From an uncultured Alistipes sp. (GTDB lineage: Bacteria > Bacteroidota > Bacteroidia > Bacteroidales > Rikenellaceae): DNA of 16,596 nucleotides. The stretch spans positions 1-16,596 of the forward strand of contig CAAGGY010000117.1 of assembly GCA_900769525.1 (NCBI GenBank), read 5' to 3'. Both the position numbers and the translations under genes were made by a program. The notes beneath the pieces are model-generated. The model had not been told where the DNA came from. It worked only from the letters and a program-made list of their open reading frames with translations, and did not search any database. Of the stretch, positions 1 to 7,007 are shown piece after piece. The first letter of the stretch is position 1, and each line of letters begins with the position of its first letter.

Positions 1-1
1 C

Positions 2-4
2 CAT
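2..4 (-). other. nqrF: Probable start codon of nqrF (rest lies outside the window)
   Basis: On the minus strand, an ATG occupies positions 4-2, 21 bp after the nqrE stop codon and preceded by AT-rich and purine-rich sequence. The usual operon order is nqrABCDEF, so the FAD- and 2Fe-2S-containing NADH-oxidising subunit NqrF is expected exactly here. Only the start codon and one further base are visible, so this is inferred from gene order and not from protein sequence. Confidence 0.4.
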
Positions 5-25
5 ACCTTATACTCTTATTAAAGG

Positions 26-625
26 TTACAACTTAATACCTGAGAAGATCATGAACGCAATACCCATCAAACCAGTGATGATAAATGCGATACCTGGGCC
101 CTTCAAAGCTGCTGGAACGTGAGAGTACTCAATCTTCTCGCGGATAGCTGCCATCATAACGATAGCCAACCACCAACCAATACCTGAGCCAAGACCGTAA
201 ACAACTGAGTCGCCTACAGAGTTGATCTCAGTGCCAACCATCTGCTGCATGAACAACGAGCCACCCATGATTGCACAGTTAACGGCGATAAGTGGCAAGA
301 AGATACCGAGCTGGTTGTAGAGCGATGGAGAGAACTTCTCAACAATCATCTCAACGAGCTGTACGAAGGCTGCGATAACTGCGATGAAGAGGATGAACGA
401 CAAGAAGCCGAGATCAACACCCTCACCCAAGGCATTAGGAGCCAAGACATACTGATTGAGAAGGTAGTTCAAAGGCACTGTCATAACCTGTACGAAGGTA
501 ACGGCGGCACCCAAACCCAAAGCGGTCTTAACGCTCTTCGACACGGCGATGTATGAACACATACCGAAGAAGTATGCGAAGACCATATTTTCGATAAATA
601 CCGAATTAATAAACAAATTCAACAT
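26..625 (-). CDS. nqrE: Na+-translocating NADH:quinone reductase subunit E
   Basis: Integral membrane subunit of the Na+-NQR complex, 199 residues, matching the usual length of about 198. It is almost entirely hydrophobic, with about six membrane segments. Two Cys residues stand at the places where this family has them: Cys23 (context GMCSY) in the first helix and Cys117 (context AVNCAIMGG) in a central half-helix. In structures of the complex, the paired Cys residues of NqrD and NqrE hold a 2Fe-2S cluster in the membrane, which relays electrons between NqrF and the flavins of NqrC. NqrE and NqrD are homologous to each other with inverted topology. The gene lies 11 bp downstream of nqrD in a tight operon and no terminator follows, consistent with nqrF coming next. 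RnfA is the nearest alternative, but the surrounding nqrA and nqrC genes settle the identity. Confidence 0.96.
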   Translation of the reverse strand: MLNLFINSVFIENMVFAYFFGMCSYIAVSKSVKTALGLGAAVTFVQVMTVPLNYLLNQYVLAPNALGEGVDLGFLSFILFIAVIAAFVQLVEMIVEKFSPSLYNQLGIFLPLIAVNCAIMGGSLFMQQMVGTEINSVGDSVVYGLGSGIGWWLAIVMMAAIREKIEYSHVPAALKGPGIAFIITGLMGIAFMIFSGIKL

Positions 626-636
626 ACGCTACCCTC

Positions 637-1239
637 CTATTTTTCCTGTAAATCCTTGTTAATAGAGCGATGAACCCAGATGATAACACCCACGATGATA
701 AGTGCCATCGGAGGGAAGAGCATCAATGAGTTGTTTACATAGCCAAAGCGTGCGATAACATCGAAGCCAAACAAAGTACCCGAGCCGAAGAGCTCACGGA
801 AGAAGGCTACCAACACCAAGATGAAGGCATAGCCAATACCGTTAGCAACACCATCGACAAACGAGTCCCAAGGCTTGTTACCCAAGGCGAATGCCTCAAC
901 ACGACCCATCACGATACAGTTGGTGATGATAAGACCAACGTATACTGAGAGCTGCTTCGACACATCATACATAAAGGCGCGCAAGAACTGGTCAACAACG
1001 ATAACCAAGGTTGCGATAACCACCAACTGAACGATGATACGAATACGTGAAGGAACGCCATTACGCAACAAAGACATAATGAGGTTAGAGAATGCACACA
1101 CAAATGTTACAGACAAACCCATAACAAATGCAGGCTCAAGCTTAACAGTAACGGCAAGAGCCGAGCAGATACCCAAAATCTGGACGATAACTGGGTTATT
1201 TGCTGCCAAAGGATTAGTAAAATTCTTACTTAGTTTCAT
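637..1239 (-). CDS. nqrD: Na+-translocating NADH:quinone reductase subunit D
   Basis: Integral membrane subunit of Na+-NQR, 200 residues, with about six hydrophobic segments. Cys25 (context LGICSALA) and Cys108 (context ITNCIVMGRVEAF) are the expected cluster ligands that pair with those of NqrE to hold the intramembrane 2Fe-2S centre. The phrase NCIVMGRVEAFA is a hallmark of the NqrD/RnfE family. The gene sits 3 bp downstream of nqrC and 11 bp upstream of nqrE, so the subunits are almost certainly cotranscribed and probably translationally coupled. It ends in a short charged cytoplasmic tail. RnfE is homologous, but no Rnf-specific gene (rnfB, rnfC) is present. Confidence 0.96.
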   Translation of the reverse strand: MKLSKNFTNPLAANNPVIVQILGICSALAVTVKLEPAFVMGLSVTFVCAFSNLIMSLLRNGVPSRIRIIVQLVVIATLVIVVDQFLRAFMYDVSKQLSVYVGLIITNCIVMGRVEAFALGNKPWDSFVDGVANGIGYAFILVLVAFFRELFGSGTLFGFDVIARFGYVNNSLMLFPPMALIIVGVIIWVHRSINKDLQEK

Positions 1240-1242
1240 AGC

Positions 1243-2034
1243 TTACTCCTCCTCAACTTTAGTAGGTTCAACATTTACGTCCTCAGCAACTGGCTCCTGG
1301 GCCTGCTCCTCAGAAGTAGTATCCTCAGCAACAGCTACTGTAAGAGTATCGAGGAATGACTTGTACTTACCGATAGAGTTTGCAAGCATAGCGTTAACAC
1401 CGTCACAAGTCTTAGTACCACCTGTGATAGCATCTACCTGGTGGTCGTTCTGAGCGCCACCCTTCTGCATACGAACTGCGAACTCGCCCTCAGCATTGTA
1501 GAGCACCTTACCCTCGAACTTCTTCTGCCAGTTCTCAGTAGCGATCTCAGCACCAAGACCTGGAGTCTCACCTGCGTGATCCATTACAATACCAGAGATC
1601 TTAGCCTGGCCATCCTCAACGATGAGTGACACATAACCCCAGATATCGCCCCAAAGACCCTTACCAGCCATAGGTGCAACATACTTAGTTACGCCATCCT
1701 TCTCATACTTAAAGATTGGGAAGTTGTTCTCAGCCTCAGCAAGACCCTTGAGGTCAGCGAGTGCTGCAAACACCTCAGCTACTGCAGCTGAATCCTCCTT
1801 ATTAACCTCAGCGAACTTGCCATCTGTGATGTAACCGATAGTTACTACGTCATCGAAGTTCTCATTTGCGCTACCGAAGGCCTTCATAATAGATACCTTC
1901 TTCTCGTTGAGCACGTTAGCATCCTGCTTGTCCTTGAGCGATGTAGCCAAGAATGCAAGCAAAGCACCAACGATTACCACCATCACAACTGTGTAGATGA
2001 TGATATATGCGTTTGAATTCTTATTAATTGCCAT
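1243..2034 (-). CDS. nqrC: Na+-translocating NADH:quinone reductase subunit C
   Basis: FMN-carrying subunit of Na+-NQR, 263 residues. One N-terminal membrane helix (about residues 10-31) anchors a large soluble domain on the outer face. The FMN-binding domain shows the family phrases GLWGDIWGY (126-134) and GETPGLGAEI (155-164). The flavinylation motif is DAITGGT at 201-207, where Thr207 is the expected FMN-phosphoester site; it uses TGGT in place of the textbook SGAT. The attaching flavin transferase ApbE is not in the window. The last 27 or so residues (237-263) are an acidic tail rich in Glu, Asp, Val and Pro after the folded domain seems to end, which I do not recall as part of the core family. 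The gene follows nqrB by 11 bp and precedes nqrD by 3 bp. Confidence 0.96.
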   Translation of the reverse strand: MAINKNSNAYIIIYTVVMVVIVGALLAFLATSLKDKQDANVLNEKKVSIMKAFGSANENFDDVVTIGYITDGKFAEVNKEDSAAVAEVFAALADLKGLAEAENNFPIFKYEKDGVTKYVAPMAGKGLWGDIWGYVSLIVEDGQAKISGIVMDHAGETPGLGAEIATENWQKKFEGKVLYNAEGEFAVRMQKGGAQNDHQVDAITGGTKTCDGVNAMLANSIGKYKSFLDTLTVAVAEDTTSEEQAQEPVAEDVNVEPTKVEEE

Positions 2035-2045
2035 AGCTCCTACGA

Positions 2046-3149
2046 TTATTTTACGTTCTTAATTAGCTTCTTACGACGTGCAACATTACGCTCAACAACG
2101 AAGTAGTCGATGAGTGGAGCAAGTGCATTCATAAAGAGGATTGAGAGCATCATACCCTCTGGGTAAGCTGGGTTGATAACACGGATGAGGACTGCCAAAG
2201 CACCAACCATGAAACCATAGATCCACTTACCAGTGTTTGTCTGAGCCGATGTTACAGGGTCAGTAGCCATAAACACAGCACCGAATGCAAAACCACCAAC
2301 CAACAAGTGGTAGTATGCTGGGTACTCAGTCACACCCACAGCATCGAACAAGTAGCCAAATGCAAGACCACCAACGAATACAGACAACATGATACGCCAT
2401 GATGCTACACCAGTAAAGAGCAAGATAACTGCACCAATCAAGATAGCAGCTGTAGATGTCTCACCGAGTGAACCTGGGATAAAGCCGAGGAATGCATCCA
2501 TCGCAGACCACTGCATCTCGCCTGTTGAGCCGAGCTGCTCGAGAGCAGTTGCACCAGTCTTTGTGTCTGCATACCAAACAGCCTCACCAGACATCTGTGG
2601 AGTGTACGCAAAGAATGCAAAGGCACGTGCCAACAACGCTGGGTTGAAGACGTTCATACCAGTACCACCGAATACCTCCTTACCGATGATTACAGCAAAA
2701 GCAGTTGACAAAGCAACAATCCACAAAGGCACAGTCACAGGCATTACCAATGGAATGAGAAGACCTGTAACGAGGAAACCCTCATTGATCTCGTGCTTAC
2801 GCTTCTGAGCAAATGCAAACTCGATTGCAAGACCAGTAACGTAAGATACGATGATTGTTGGCAACGACTTGAGGAAACCAAACCAGAAAGCAGGAAGAAT
2901 ACCCTCGATACCAGCCTGGTAACCAACGTTATACATACCGAACAACATAGCAGGAACGAGTGCCAACACTACAACGATCATCACACGCTTGATATCGTTA
3001 CAGTCACGCACGTGGCTACCACGCTGAGTTGTTGTATTAGGAACAAAAAGGAATGTCTCAAAGCCCTCGAATGTTGAGTGCAAGAAACCGAGCTTACCGC
3101 CCTCTGAGAAGGTAGGCTTAATCTTATCTACAATATTACGCAATCCCAT
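2046..3149 (-). CDS. nqrB: Na+-translocating NADH:quinone reductase subunit B
   Basis: Large membrane subunit of Na+-NQR, 367 residues, somewhat shorter than the roughly 410 of Vibrio NqrB. An amphipathic N-terminus of about 55 residues precedes about ten hydrophobic segments. The family phrase GGTGMNVFNPALLARAF (171-187) is present. The covalent FMN motif is DTKTGAT at 195-201, with Thr201 as the expected attachment site. ATDPVTSAQ near residue 295 is also characteristic. In the complex, NqrB carries FMN and riboflavin, contributes to the quinone site with NqrA, and forms the Na+ path. It starts 3 bp after the nqrA stop codon, so coupled translation is likely. RnfD is the homologue in Rnf complexes, but the neighbouring nqrA and nqrC rule that out. 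Confidence 0.97.
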   Translation of the reverse strand: MGLRNIVDKIKPTFSEGGKLGFLHSTFEGFETFLFVPNTTTQRGSHVRDCNDIKRVMIVVVLALVPAMLFGMYNVGYQAGIEGILPAFWFGFLKSLPTIIVSYVTGLAIEFAFAQKRKHEINEGFLVTGLLIPLVMPVTVPLWIVALSTAFAVIIGKEVFGGTGMNVFNPALLARAFAFFAYTPQMSGEAVWYADTKTGATALEQLGSTGEMQWSAMDAFLGFIPGSLGETSTAAILIGAVILLFTGVASWRIMLSVFVGGLAFGYLFDAVGVTEYPAYYHLLVGGFAFGAVFMATDPVTSAQTNTGKWIYGFMVGALAVLIRVINPAYPEGMMLSILFMNALAPLIDYFVVERNVARRKKLIKNVK

Positions 3150-3152
3150 AGC

Positions 3153-4490
3153 TTAGCTCTCCTTAATCATTAGGTTAATACCGTCACGAAGAATCTGCTG
3201 CATCTCGATCTTTGATGGATCAACGAACTCGCAGAGTGCCAAATCCTCAGGAAGAACCTCGTACAAACCAAGATTCTCCATCTTGTCGAGATCCTTAACA
3301 AGGCACGCCTTCAACAAATAGGCAACATATACATCCATTGGCAAGTAGTTCTCATAGAGACCTGTTACAACGAATGGACGCTCACCACCATTGAGGTTAG
3401 TATCGAGCTTGTACTCCTTCTTAGGGCAGAGCCATGAGAAGTAAGCACGTGATACTGAGAAGCGGTGGAAACGAGGCATTGCCCAACCGAGCAACTCGTA
3501 AACATTACCCTCAGGAATCAATGTGAGCATATTTGCATCAGCTGCGATATAGCCATCAGCAGCTGTGGTGCGGCCAGTGAGCACATTACCAGAGATAACA
3601 CGAACACTCTCCTTAACCTTGCCTACGATTGACTCTACTGCTGCACCAGCGATGATGCGCTTGTAGCAACGTGTCTCAGCCTCGCTACCTGCAACAACGA
3701 TAGTCTTCGACATATCGAACTTGCCAGTGCGAACCATACGACCGATGATAGCAACATCCTGGATGTTCACAGTCCACACGATGTCACCCTTAGCGATGCG
3801 GTCGATGTGGTGAATCTGCACACCCACATTTCCTACTGGGTGCTTACCCTCGAATGTGTGGTACTCAACACCCTTAACCTCGGCCATAAAGCCCTCATCG
3901 CCCTTGCGAGCAGAGAGGTGTACCTTACCCTCAGTCAAACGGCCAAGGACTGCCATACCTGCCTCGATGTTCTCCTTCTCAGAAGCCAACACGAAGTTGT
4001 AGTCTGGAGCCAATGGAGCTGAGTCGAAGGCCGAAACGAAGATAGCCTTAGGCTGTGCATCTGGGTTAGCGATAACACCATAAGGACGCTCTACGATACG
4101 AGTCCAAAGACCAGACTCGAGCAACATCTCAACAACCTCAGAACGCTCGGCCTTAGCTGGATCAACCACCTTAATAGCCTTTGCCACCTGCTGTGCATCG
4201 GGTTCTACGGCAACATTGAGGAGCTTGCGCTTCTCACCACGGTTGATGGCTGAAACCACACCGCTAACAGGAGAGGTGAACAAGATGCGTGGGTTGTTCT
4301 TATCGAAGAACAAAGCGGCACCTGCCTCAACCTTGTCGCCAACCTTAACCAACAGCTTAGGAGTAACGTTCTCATAATCCAGTGGGCTTACAGCGTAAGA
4401 CTTCGCCATAGGAGCGTTCTCCAAGCGAGCCTCTGCCTTACCAGCCAGATTAATGTCGAGACCTTTACGTAATTTAATGTTTTTCGACAT
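3153..4490 (-). CDS. nqrA: Na+-translocating NADH:quinone reductase subunit A
   Basis: Peripheral cytoplasmic subunit of Na+-NQR, 445 residues, the usual length. The N-terminus (IKLRKGLDINLAGKAE, 5-20) is the family signature. A biotinyl/lipoyl-like beta-barrel follows, with SPVSGVVSAINRGEKRKLL at 73-91. The middle holds the Rossmann-like and SLBB-type region, and the C-terminal helical part ends with a conserved acidic and hydrophobic segment. NqrA has no own redox cofactor in the known enzyme and helps form the ubiquinone/menaquinone site with NqrB. It is the first gene of the operon; the ATG at 4490 is preceded by an AT-rich leader of about 90 nt and a candidate promoter at 4587-4617. It diverges from the TatD-type gene. 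Confidence 0.97.
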   Translation of the reverse strand: MSKNIKLRKGLDINLAGKAEARLENAPMAKSYAVSPLDYENVTPKLLVKVGDKVEAGAALFFDKNNPRILFTSPVSGVVSAINRGEKRKLLNVAVEPDAQQVAKAIKVVDPAKAERSEVVEMLLESGLWTRIVERPYGVIANPDAQPKAIFVSAFDSAPLAPDYNFVLASEKENIEAGMAVLGRLTEGKVHLSARKGDEGFMAEVKGVEYHTFEGKHPVGNVGVQIHHIDRIAKGDIVWTVNIQDVAIIGRMVRTGKFDMSKTIVVAGSEAETRCYKRIIAGAAVESIVGKVKESVRVISGNVLTGRTTAADGYIAADANMLTLIPEGNVYELLGWAMPRFHRFSVSRAYFSWLCPKKEYKLDTNLNGGERPFVVTGLYENYLPMDVYVAYLLKACLVKDLDKMENLGLYEVLPEDLALCEFVDPSKIEMQQILRDGINLMIKES

Positions 4491-4586
4491 AAAAACTGTT
4501 TGTTAGATTAATGATTTTGATTATTTTGTTTATGTTTGTGTCTAAGCTATGCAACTCAACACTTAAGTTAGTAATTAAAATGCGTG

Positions 4587-4617
4587 CGAAGTTACGCTTT
4601 TTTTTTGAAATGGCCAA
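4587..4617 (-). promoter_or_regulatory. Candidate promoter of the nqr operon
   Basis: Reading the minus strand, TTG (4617-4615) is followed after a 20-bp spacer by TAACTTCG (4594-4587), one mismatch from the Bacteroidota -7 consensus TAnnTTTG. Transcription would start near 4580, giving a leader of about 90 nt before the nqrA ATG. The spacer includes an uninterrupted run of nine A residues (4606-4598). The downstream bases continue as GCAC, the same as after the divergent promoter at 4658-4665. Confidence 0.5.
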
Positions 4618-4633
4618 TCTTTGAATGCTATAT

Positions 4634-4665
4634 TTTTGTTTTGACTCAAAATTTTACTACTTTTG
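4634..4665 (+). promoter_or_regulatory. Promoter of the TatD-type hydrolase unit
   Basis: TTTTG at 4634-4638 is followed after 19 bp by TACTTTTG at 4658-4665, a full match to the Bacteroidota TTTG / TAnnTTTG consensus and spacing. Transcription would begin around 4669-4672. This leaves only about a dozen leader bases before the ATG at 4684 and excludes the upstream TTG at 4663 as a start codon. Confidence 0.7.
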
Positions 4666-4683
4666 CACGAAGACATAAGAGTT

Positions 4684-5268
4684 ATGCGGAGATTTTTTGT
4701 AGATATCCACACCCATCATCCAGCTCCCGATAGACTCTCGCCACGCATGGCGGGCATACATCCGTGGGATGCAGATAAAGCACTGAGTCTGCCTAACTTA
4801 GATGATTGCGACATCATCGGCGAGACGGGTTTAGACCTTAGTTGCGATGTCGACATCGAGCGACAAAAGGAGCTATTTCGATGGCATTTGGAGCAGGCCA
4901 CAAGGCTCGAAAAACCCGTTGTTTTGCACGTTGTTCGCAGCTTTGAGCATGTCATAAAAACACTCGCCAACTATGATATCAAAGGTGTTGTGTTTCACGG
5001 CTTTATAGGCTCTAAGCAGCAGGCCGAAGAGGCCATTCGCAGAGGCTACTACCTCTCGTTTGGCGAGCGCTCGTTGCGCTCCTCTCGCAGCCGTGAGGCG
5101 ATAGCTACAACACCCCTTGAAAGGCTCTTTGCCGAGACTGACGACAACCCATCGTGCAACATCGAGCATATCTACGATGCCATTGCCGAGATTAAGGGCA
5201 TTAGTCTAGAGTCGCTGGCTGAGCAGATTGAAAAAAACTATAAAACACTGATTACGCCAAATGAATAA
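4684..5268 (+). CDS. Compact TatD-family metal-dependent hydrolase
   Basis: Predicted metal-dependent hydrolase or nuclease of the TatD family, with an amidohydrolase-type TIM barrel. From the chosen ATG it is 194 residues, about 60-70 fewer than typical TatD. The metal-site motifs are nonetheless present in order: DIHTH (7-11), GIHPW (24-28), GETGLD (46-51, with Glu47), LHVVR (81-85, His82), FHGF (104-107, His105) and ETDDN (151-155, Asp153). The missing length lies mainly between strand 1 and GIHP and in the later loops, so the barrel looks shortened but not catalytically broken. I chose ATG 4684 because an in-frame TTG at 4663 lies inside the -7 box. The 3' end overlaps tcdA by 8 bp. TatD proteins have reported DNase activity; the substrate here is unknown. 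Confidence 0.88.
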   Translation: MRRFFVDIHTHHPAPDRLSPRMAGIHPWDADKALSLPNLDDCDIIGETGLDLSCDVDIERQKELFRWHLEQATRLEKPVVLHVVRSFEHVIKTLANYDIKGVVFHGFIGSKQQAEEAIRRGYYLSFGERSLRSSRSREAIATTPLERLFAETDDNPSCNIEHIYDAIAEIKGISLESLAEQIEKNYKTLITPNE

Positions 5269-6001
5269 TTGGTTGGAACGTACCGAACTTCTGTTTGGAT
5301 GCGAGAAATTGGAGCTACTTCGCCAGGCCAACGTCCTGGTTGTTGGCGTGGGTGGCGTGGGTGCCTATGCTGCCGAGATGATAGTTCGTGCGGGCGTAGG
5401 TCGAATGACCATTGCCGATGCAGATAGGGTCTCGGAGAGCAACATCAACCGCCAACTTGTTGCCCTACATTCGACCGTTGGTCGCGAGAAGTGCGAGGTG
5501 CTTGCCGAGCGACTCAAAGATATTAACCCCGAGCTGCAACTCACTATGGTTAACCGCTTTATCAAGGACGACGAGACCGATGCGCTGCTCGATAGCGACA
5601 AATTTGACTACGTTGTAGACGCCATCGACACCCTATCTCCAAAACTCGCCCTAATCAAGGGCTCACTCGACCGTGGCATACCCGTCGTAAGCTCGATGGG
5701 TGCTGGAGCTAAGACCGACCCGACACTTATGGAGATTAAGGATATCGCCAAAACACACCACTGCCCATTGGCCCACATGCTCCGCAAACGCCTACATAAA
5801 ATAGGTATCCGCCGAGGCTTCAAGGCTGTCTTTTCGCCAGAGCCTGTACGTGAGGGAGCGATGATTCTGTGCGAGGAACAGAACAAAAAATCGAACGTAG
5901 GAACGATATCATACATCCCTGCCCTCTTTGGCATTGGCTGTGCCTCAGTAGTCATTCGAGGCCTTGTGGGCGAGTTAGATGGAGATAAAACAGAAGAGTA
6001 A
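5261..6001 (+). CDS. tcdA: tRNA threonylcarbamoyladenosine dehydratase (ThiF/E1-like)
   Basis: E1-like ATP-dependent enzyme, 246 residues, resembling TcdA (CsdL/YgdL), which cyclises N6-threonylcarbamoyladenosine at position 37 of tRNAs to the hydantoin form. Visible motifs are the N-terminal WLERTELLFG; the nucleotide-binding glycine loop GVGGVGAY (29-36); the DADRVSESNINRQ stretch (about 53-65) with the Asp and Arg residues used for adenylation; VDAIDTLSPKLALI in the middle; and a C-terminal GCASVVIRGLVG with a conserved Cys. Other ThiF-like enzymes (MoeB, ThiF) are less likely: no CxxC zinc site is apparent, and the N-terminus fits TcdA best. The start codon overlaps the end of the TatD-type gene by 8 bp, so the two are translationally coupled. 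Confidence 0.87.
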   Translation: MNNWLERTELLFGCEKLELLRQANVLVVGVGGVGAYAAEMIVRAGVGRMTIADADRVSESNINRQLVALHSTVGREKCEVLAERLKDINPELQLTMVNRFIKDDETDALLDSDKFDYVVDAIDTLSPKLALIKGSLDRGIPVVSSMGAGAKTDPTLMEIKDIAKTHHCPLAHMLRKRLHKIGIRRGFKAVFSPEPVREGAMILCEEQNKKSNVGTISYIPALFGIGCASVVIRGLVGELDGDKTEE

Positions 6002-6025
6002 TTAAGAAACTAAAACAATACTAAT

Positions 6026-6961
6026 ATGAAGAAAATAGTCTTTTTGGATGAGTACAGTATCGCTGGTCGTGACCTCTCGAAGATTAGCTCACAGGGCGAG
6101 TATATTGCTTACAACAACACCGCAAAAGAGTATGTCGTAGAGCGACTTAAGGGTGCCGACATCGCCATTACAAACAAGGTGATGATCGACGGCGATATTA
6201 TGCGCCAGCTACCCGACCTCAAGCTTATCTGCGTGGCAGCAACAGGTATGAATAACGTCGACTTAGAGACTGCCAAGGAGCTCGGCATTGTAGTTAAAAA
6301 TGCCGTTGGCTACTCGACAATCTCTGTTGCCGAGACAACGCTCGCCTCAGCATTGGCCCTCGCACGCAACATCGTATATTTCGACGAGTACTTCCACGAT
6401 GGTCGCTACTCGAAGGCCGACCGTGCCTTCTGCTACGACCGCCTCACGTTCCAGATTAGCGGCAAGAAGTGGGGAATCATCGGCCTTGGCAACATCGGCC
6501 GTGAGGTTGCACGCCTCGCCTCGGCCTTTGGTTGCGAGGTGCGCTACTTCTCGACATCGGGAGCTAAGCGTGAGGAGGCCTACCCTGCTATGGAGCTCGA
6601 CGAGTTGCTCAAGTGGAGCGACATCGTGTCGGTTCACTCGCCACTCAACGAGCGCACACGAGGCCTTGTTGGACGCCGTGAGTTGCAGCTTATGAAGCCT
6701 ACGTCGCTCATTATCAACGTAGCACGTGGTGGCATCATCGACGAGGCAGCATTGGCCGAGGCTCTCGACAACGGCTGGGTTGCGGCCGCAGCGCTCGACG
6801 TATTCTCAGTAGAGCCACTACGTGAATCACCACTATATAACATCAAAGATCGCTACCGCCTTCTTGCCTCGCCACACAACGCATGGTCGGCAGCTGAGGC
6901 CATCGACCGCCTCATCGACTGCGTGGCCGAGAACATCCGCACATGGATTGAGGCCGAGTAA
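6026..6961 (+). CDS. D-2-hydroxyacid dehydrogenase (glycerate/hydroxypyruvate type)
   Basis: NAD(P)-dependent D-2-hydroxyacid dehydrogenase, 311 residues, a complete two-domain member. The substrate domain includes AATGMNNVDLETAKELGI (71-88). The cofactor domain has the Rossmann loop GLGNIG (153-158). The catalytic residues are Arg234 (in NVARGGIIDE), Glu263 (in DVFSVEPL) and His284 (in SPHNAWS). No Asp or Glu stands at the end of the second Rossmann strand; the sequence is YFSTSGAKRE (174-183), with Lys and Arg nearby, so NADP(H) may be preferred (inference). Substrate specificity among glycerate/hydroxypyruvate, phosphoglycerate and other 2-oxoacids cannot be read from sequence. It lies 24 bp after tcdA with no promoter match in between, so it is probably in the same transcript. 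Confidence 0.9.
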   Translation: MKKIVFLDEYSIAGRDLSKISSQGEYIAYNNTAKEYVVERLKGADIAITNKVMIDGDIMRQLPDLKLICVAATGMNNVDLETAKELGIVVKNAVGYSTISVAETTLASALALARNIVYFDEYFHDGRYSKADRAFCYDRLTFQISGKKWGIIGLGNIGREVARLASAFGCEVRYFSTSGAKREEAYPAMELDELLKWSDIVSVHSPLNERTRGLVGRRELQLMKPTSLIINVARGGIIDEAALAEALDNGWVAAAALDVFSVEPLRESPLYNIKDRYRLLASPHNAWSAAEAIDRLIDCVAENIRTWIEAE

Positions 6962-6974
6962 CAATAGACAAGCA

Positions 6975-6990
6975 GACACATTGACACATT
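6975..6990 (+). repeat. Tandem 8-bp repeat before the BACON lipoprotein gene
   Basis: GACACATT occurs twice back to back, followed by a related AACACAC. It lies in the 46-bp gap between the dehydrogenase and the lipoprotein gene. I see no Bacteroidota promoter in this gap, so the lipoprotein gene may be read from the upstream promoter. Confidence 0.6.
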
Positions 6991-7007
6991 AACACACTAA
7001 CTACAAA

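Noticed and set aside
26..4490. Rnf complex in place of Na+-NQR
   Set aside because: The membrane subunits are homologous, but the operon has nqrA and an nqrC in the nqrABCDE order and lacks rnfB and rnfC.
4663..4683. Upstream TTG start adding seven residues to the TatD-type protein
   Set aside because: The TTG lies inside the -7 promoter box, upstream of the likely transcription start. The ATG at 4684 directly gives the family N-terminus.
6962..7007. A separate promoter before the BACON lipoprotein gene
   Set aside because: No TAnnTTTG-like box with an upstream TTG can be found in this gap or just before it; a divergent signal cannot be excluded but is not supported.
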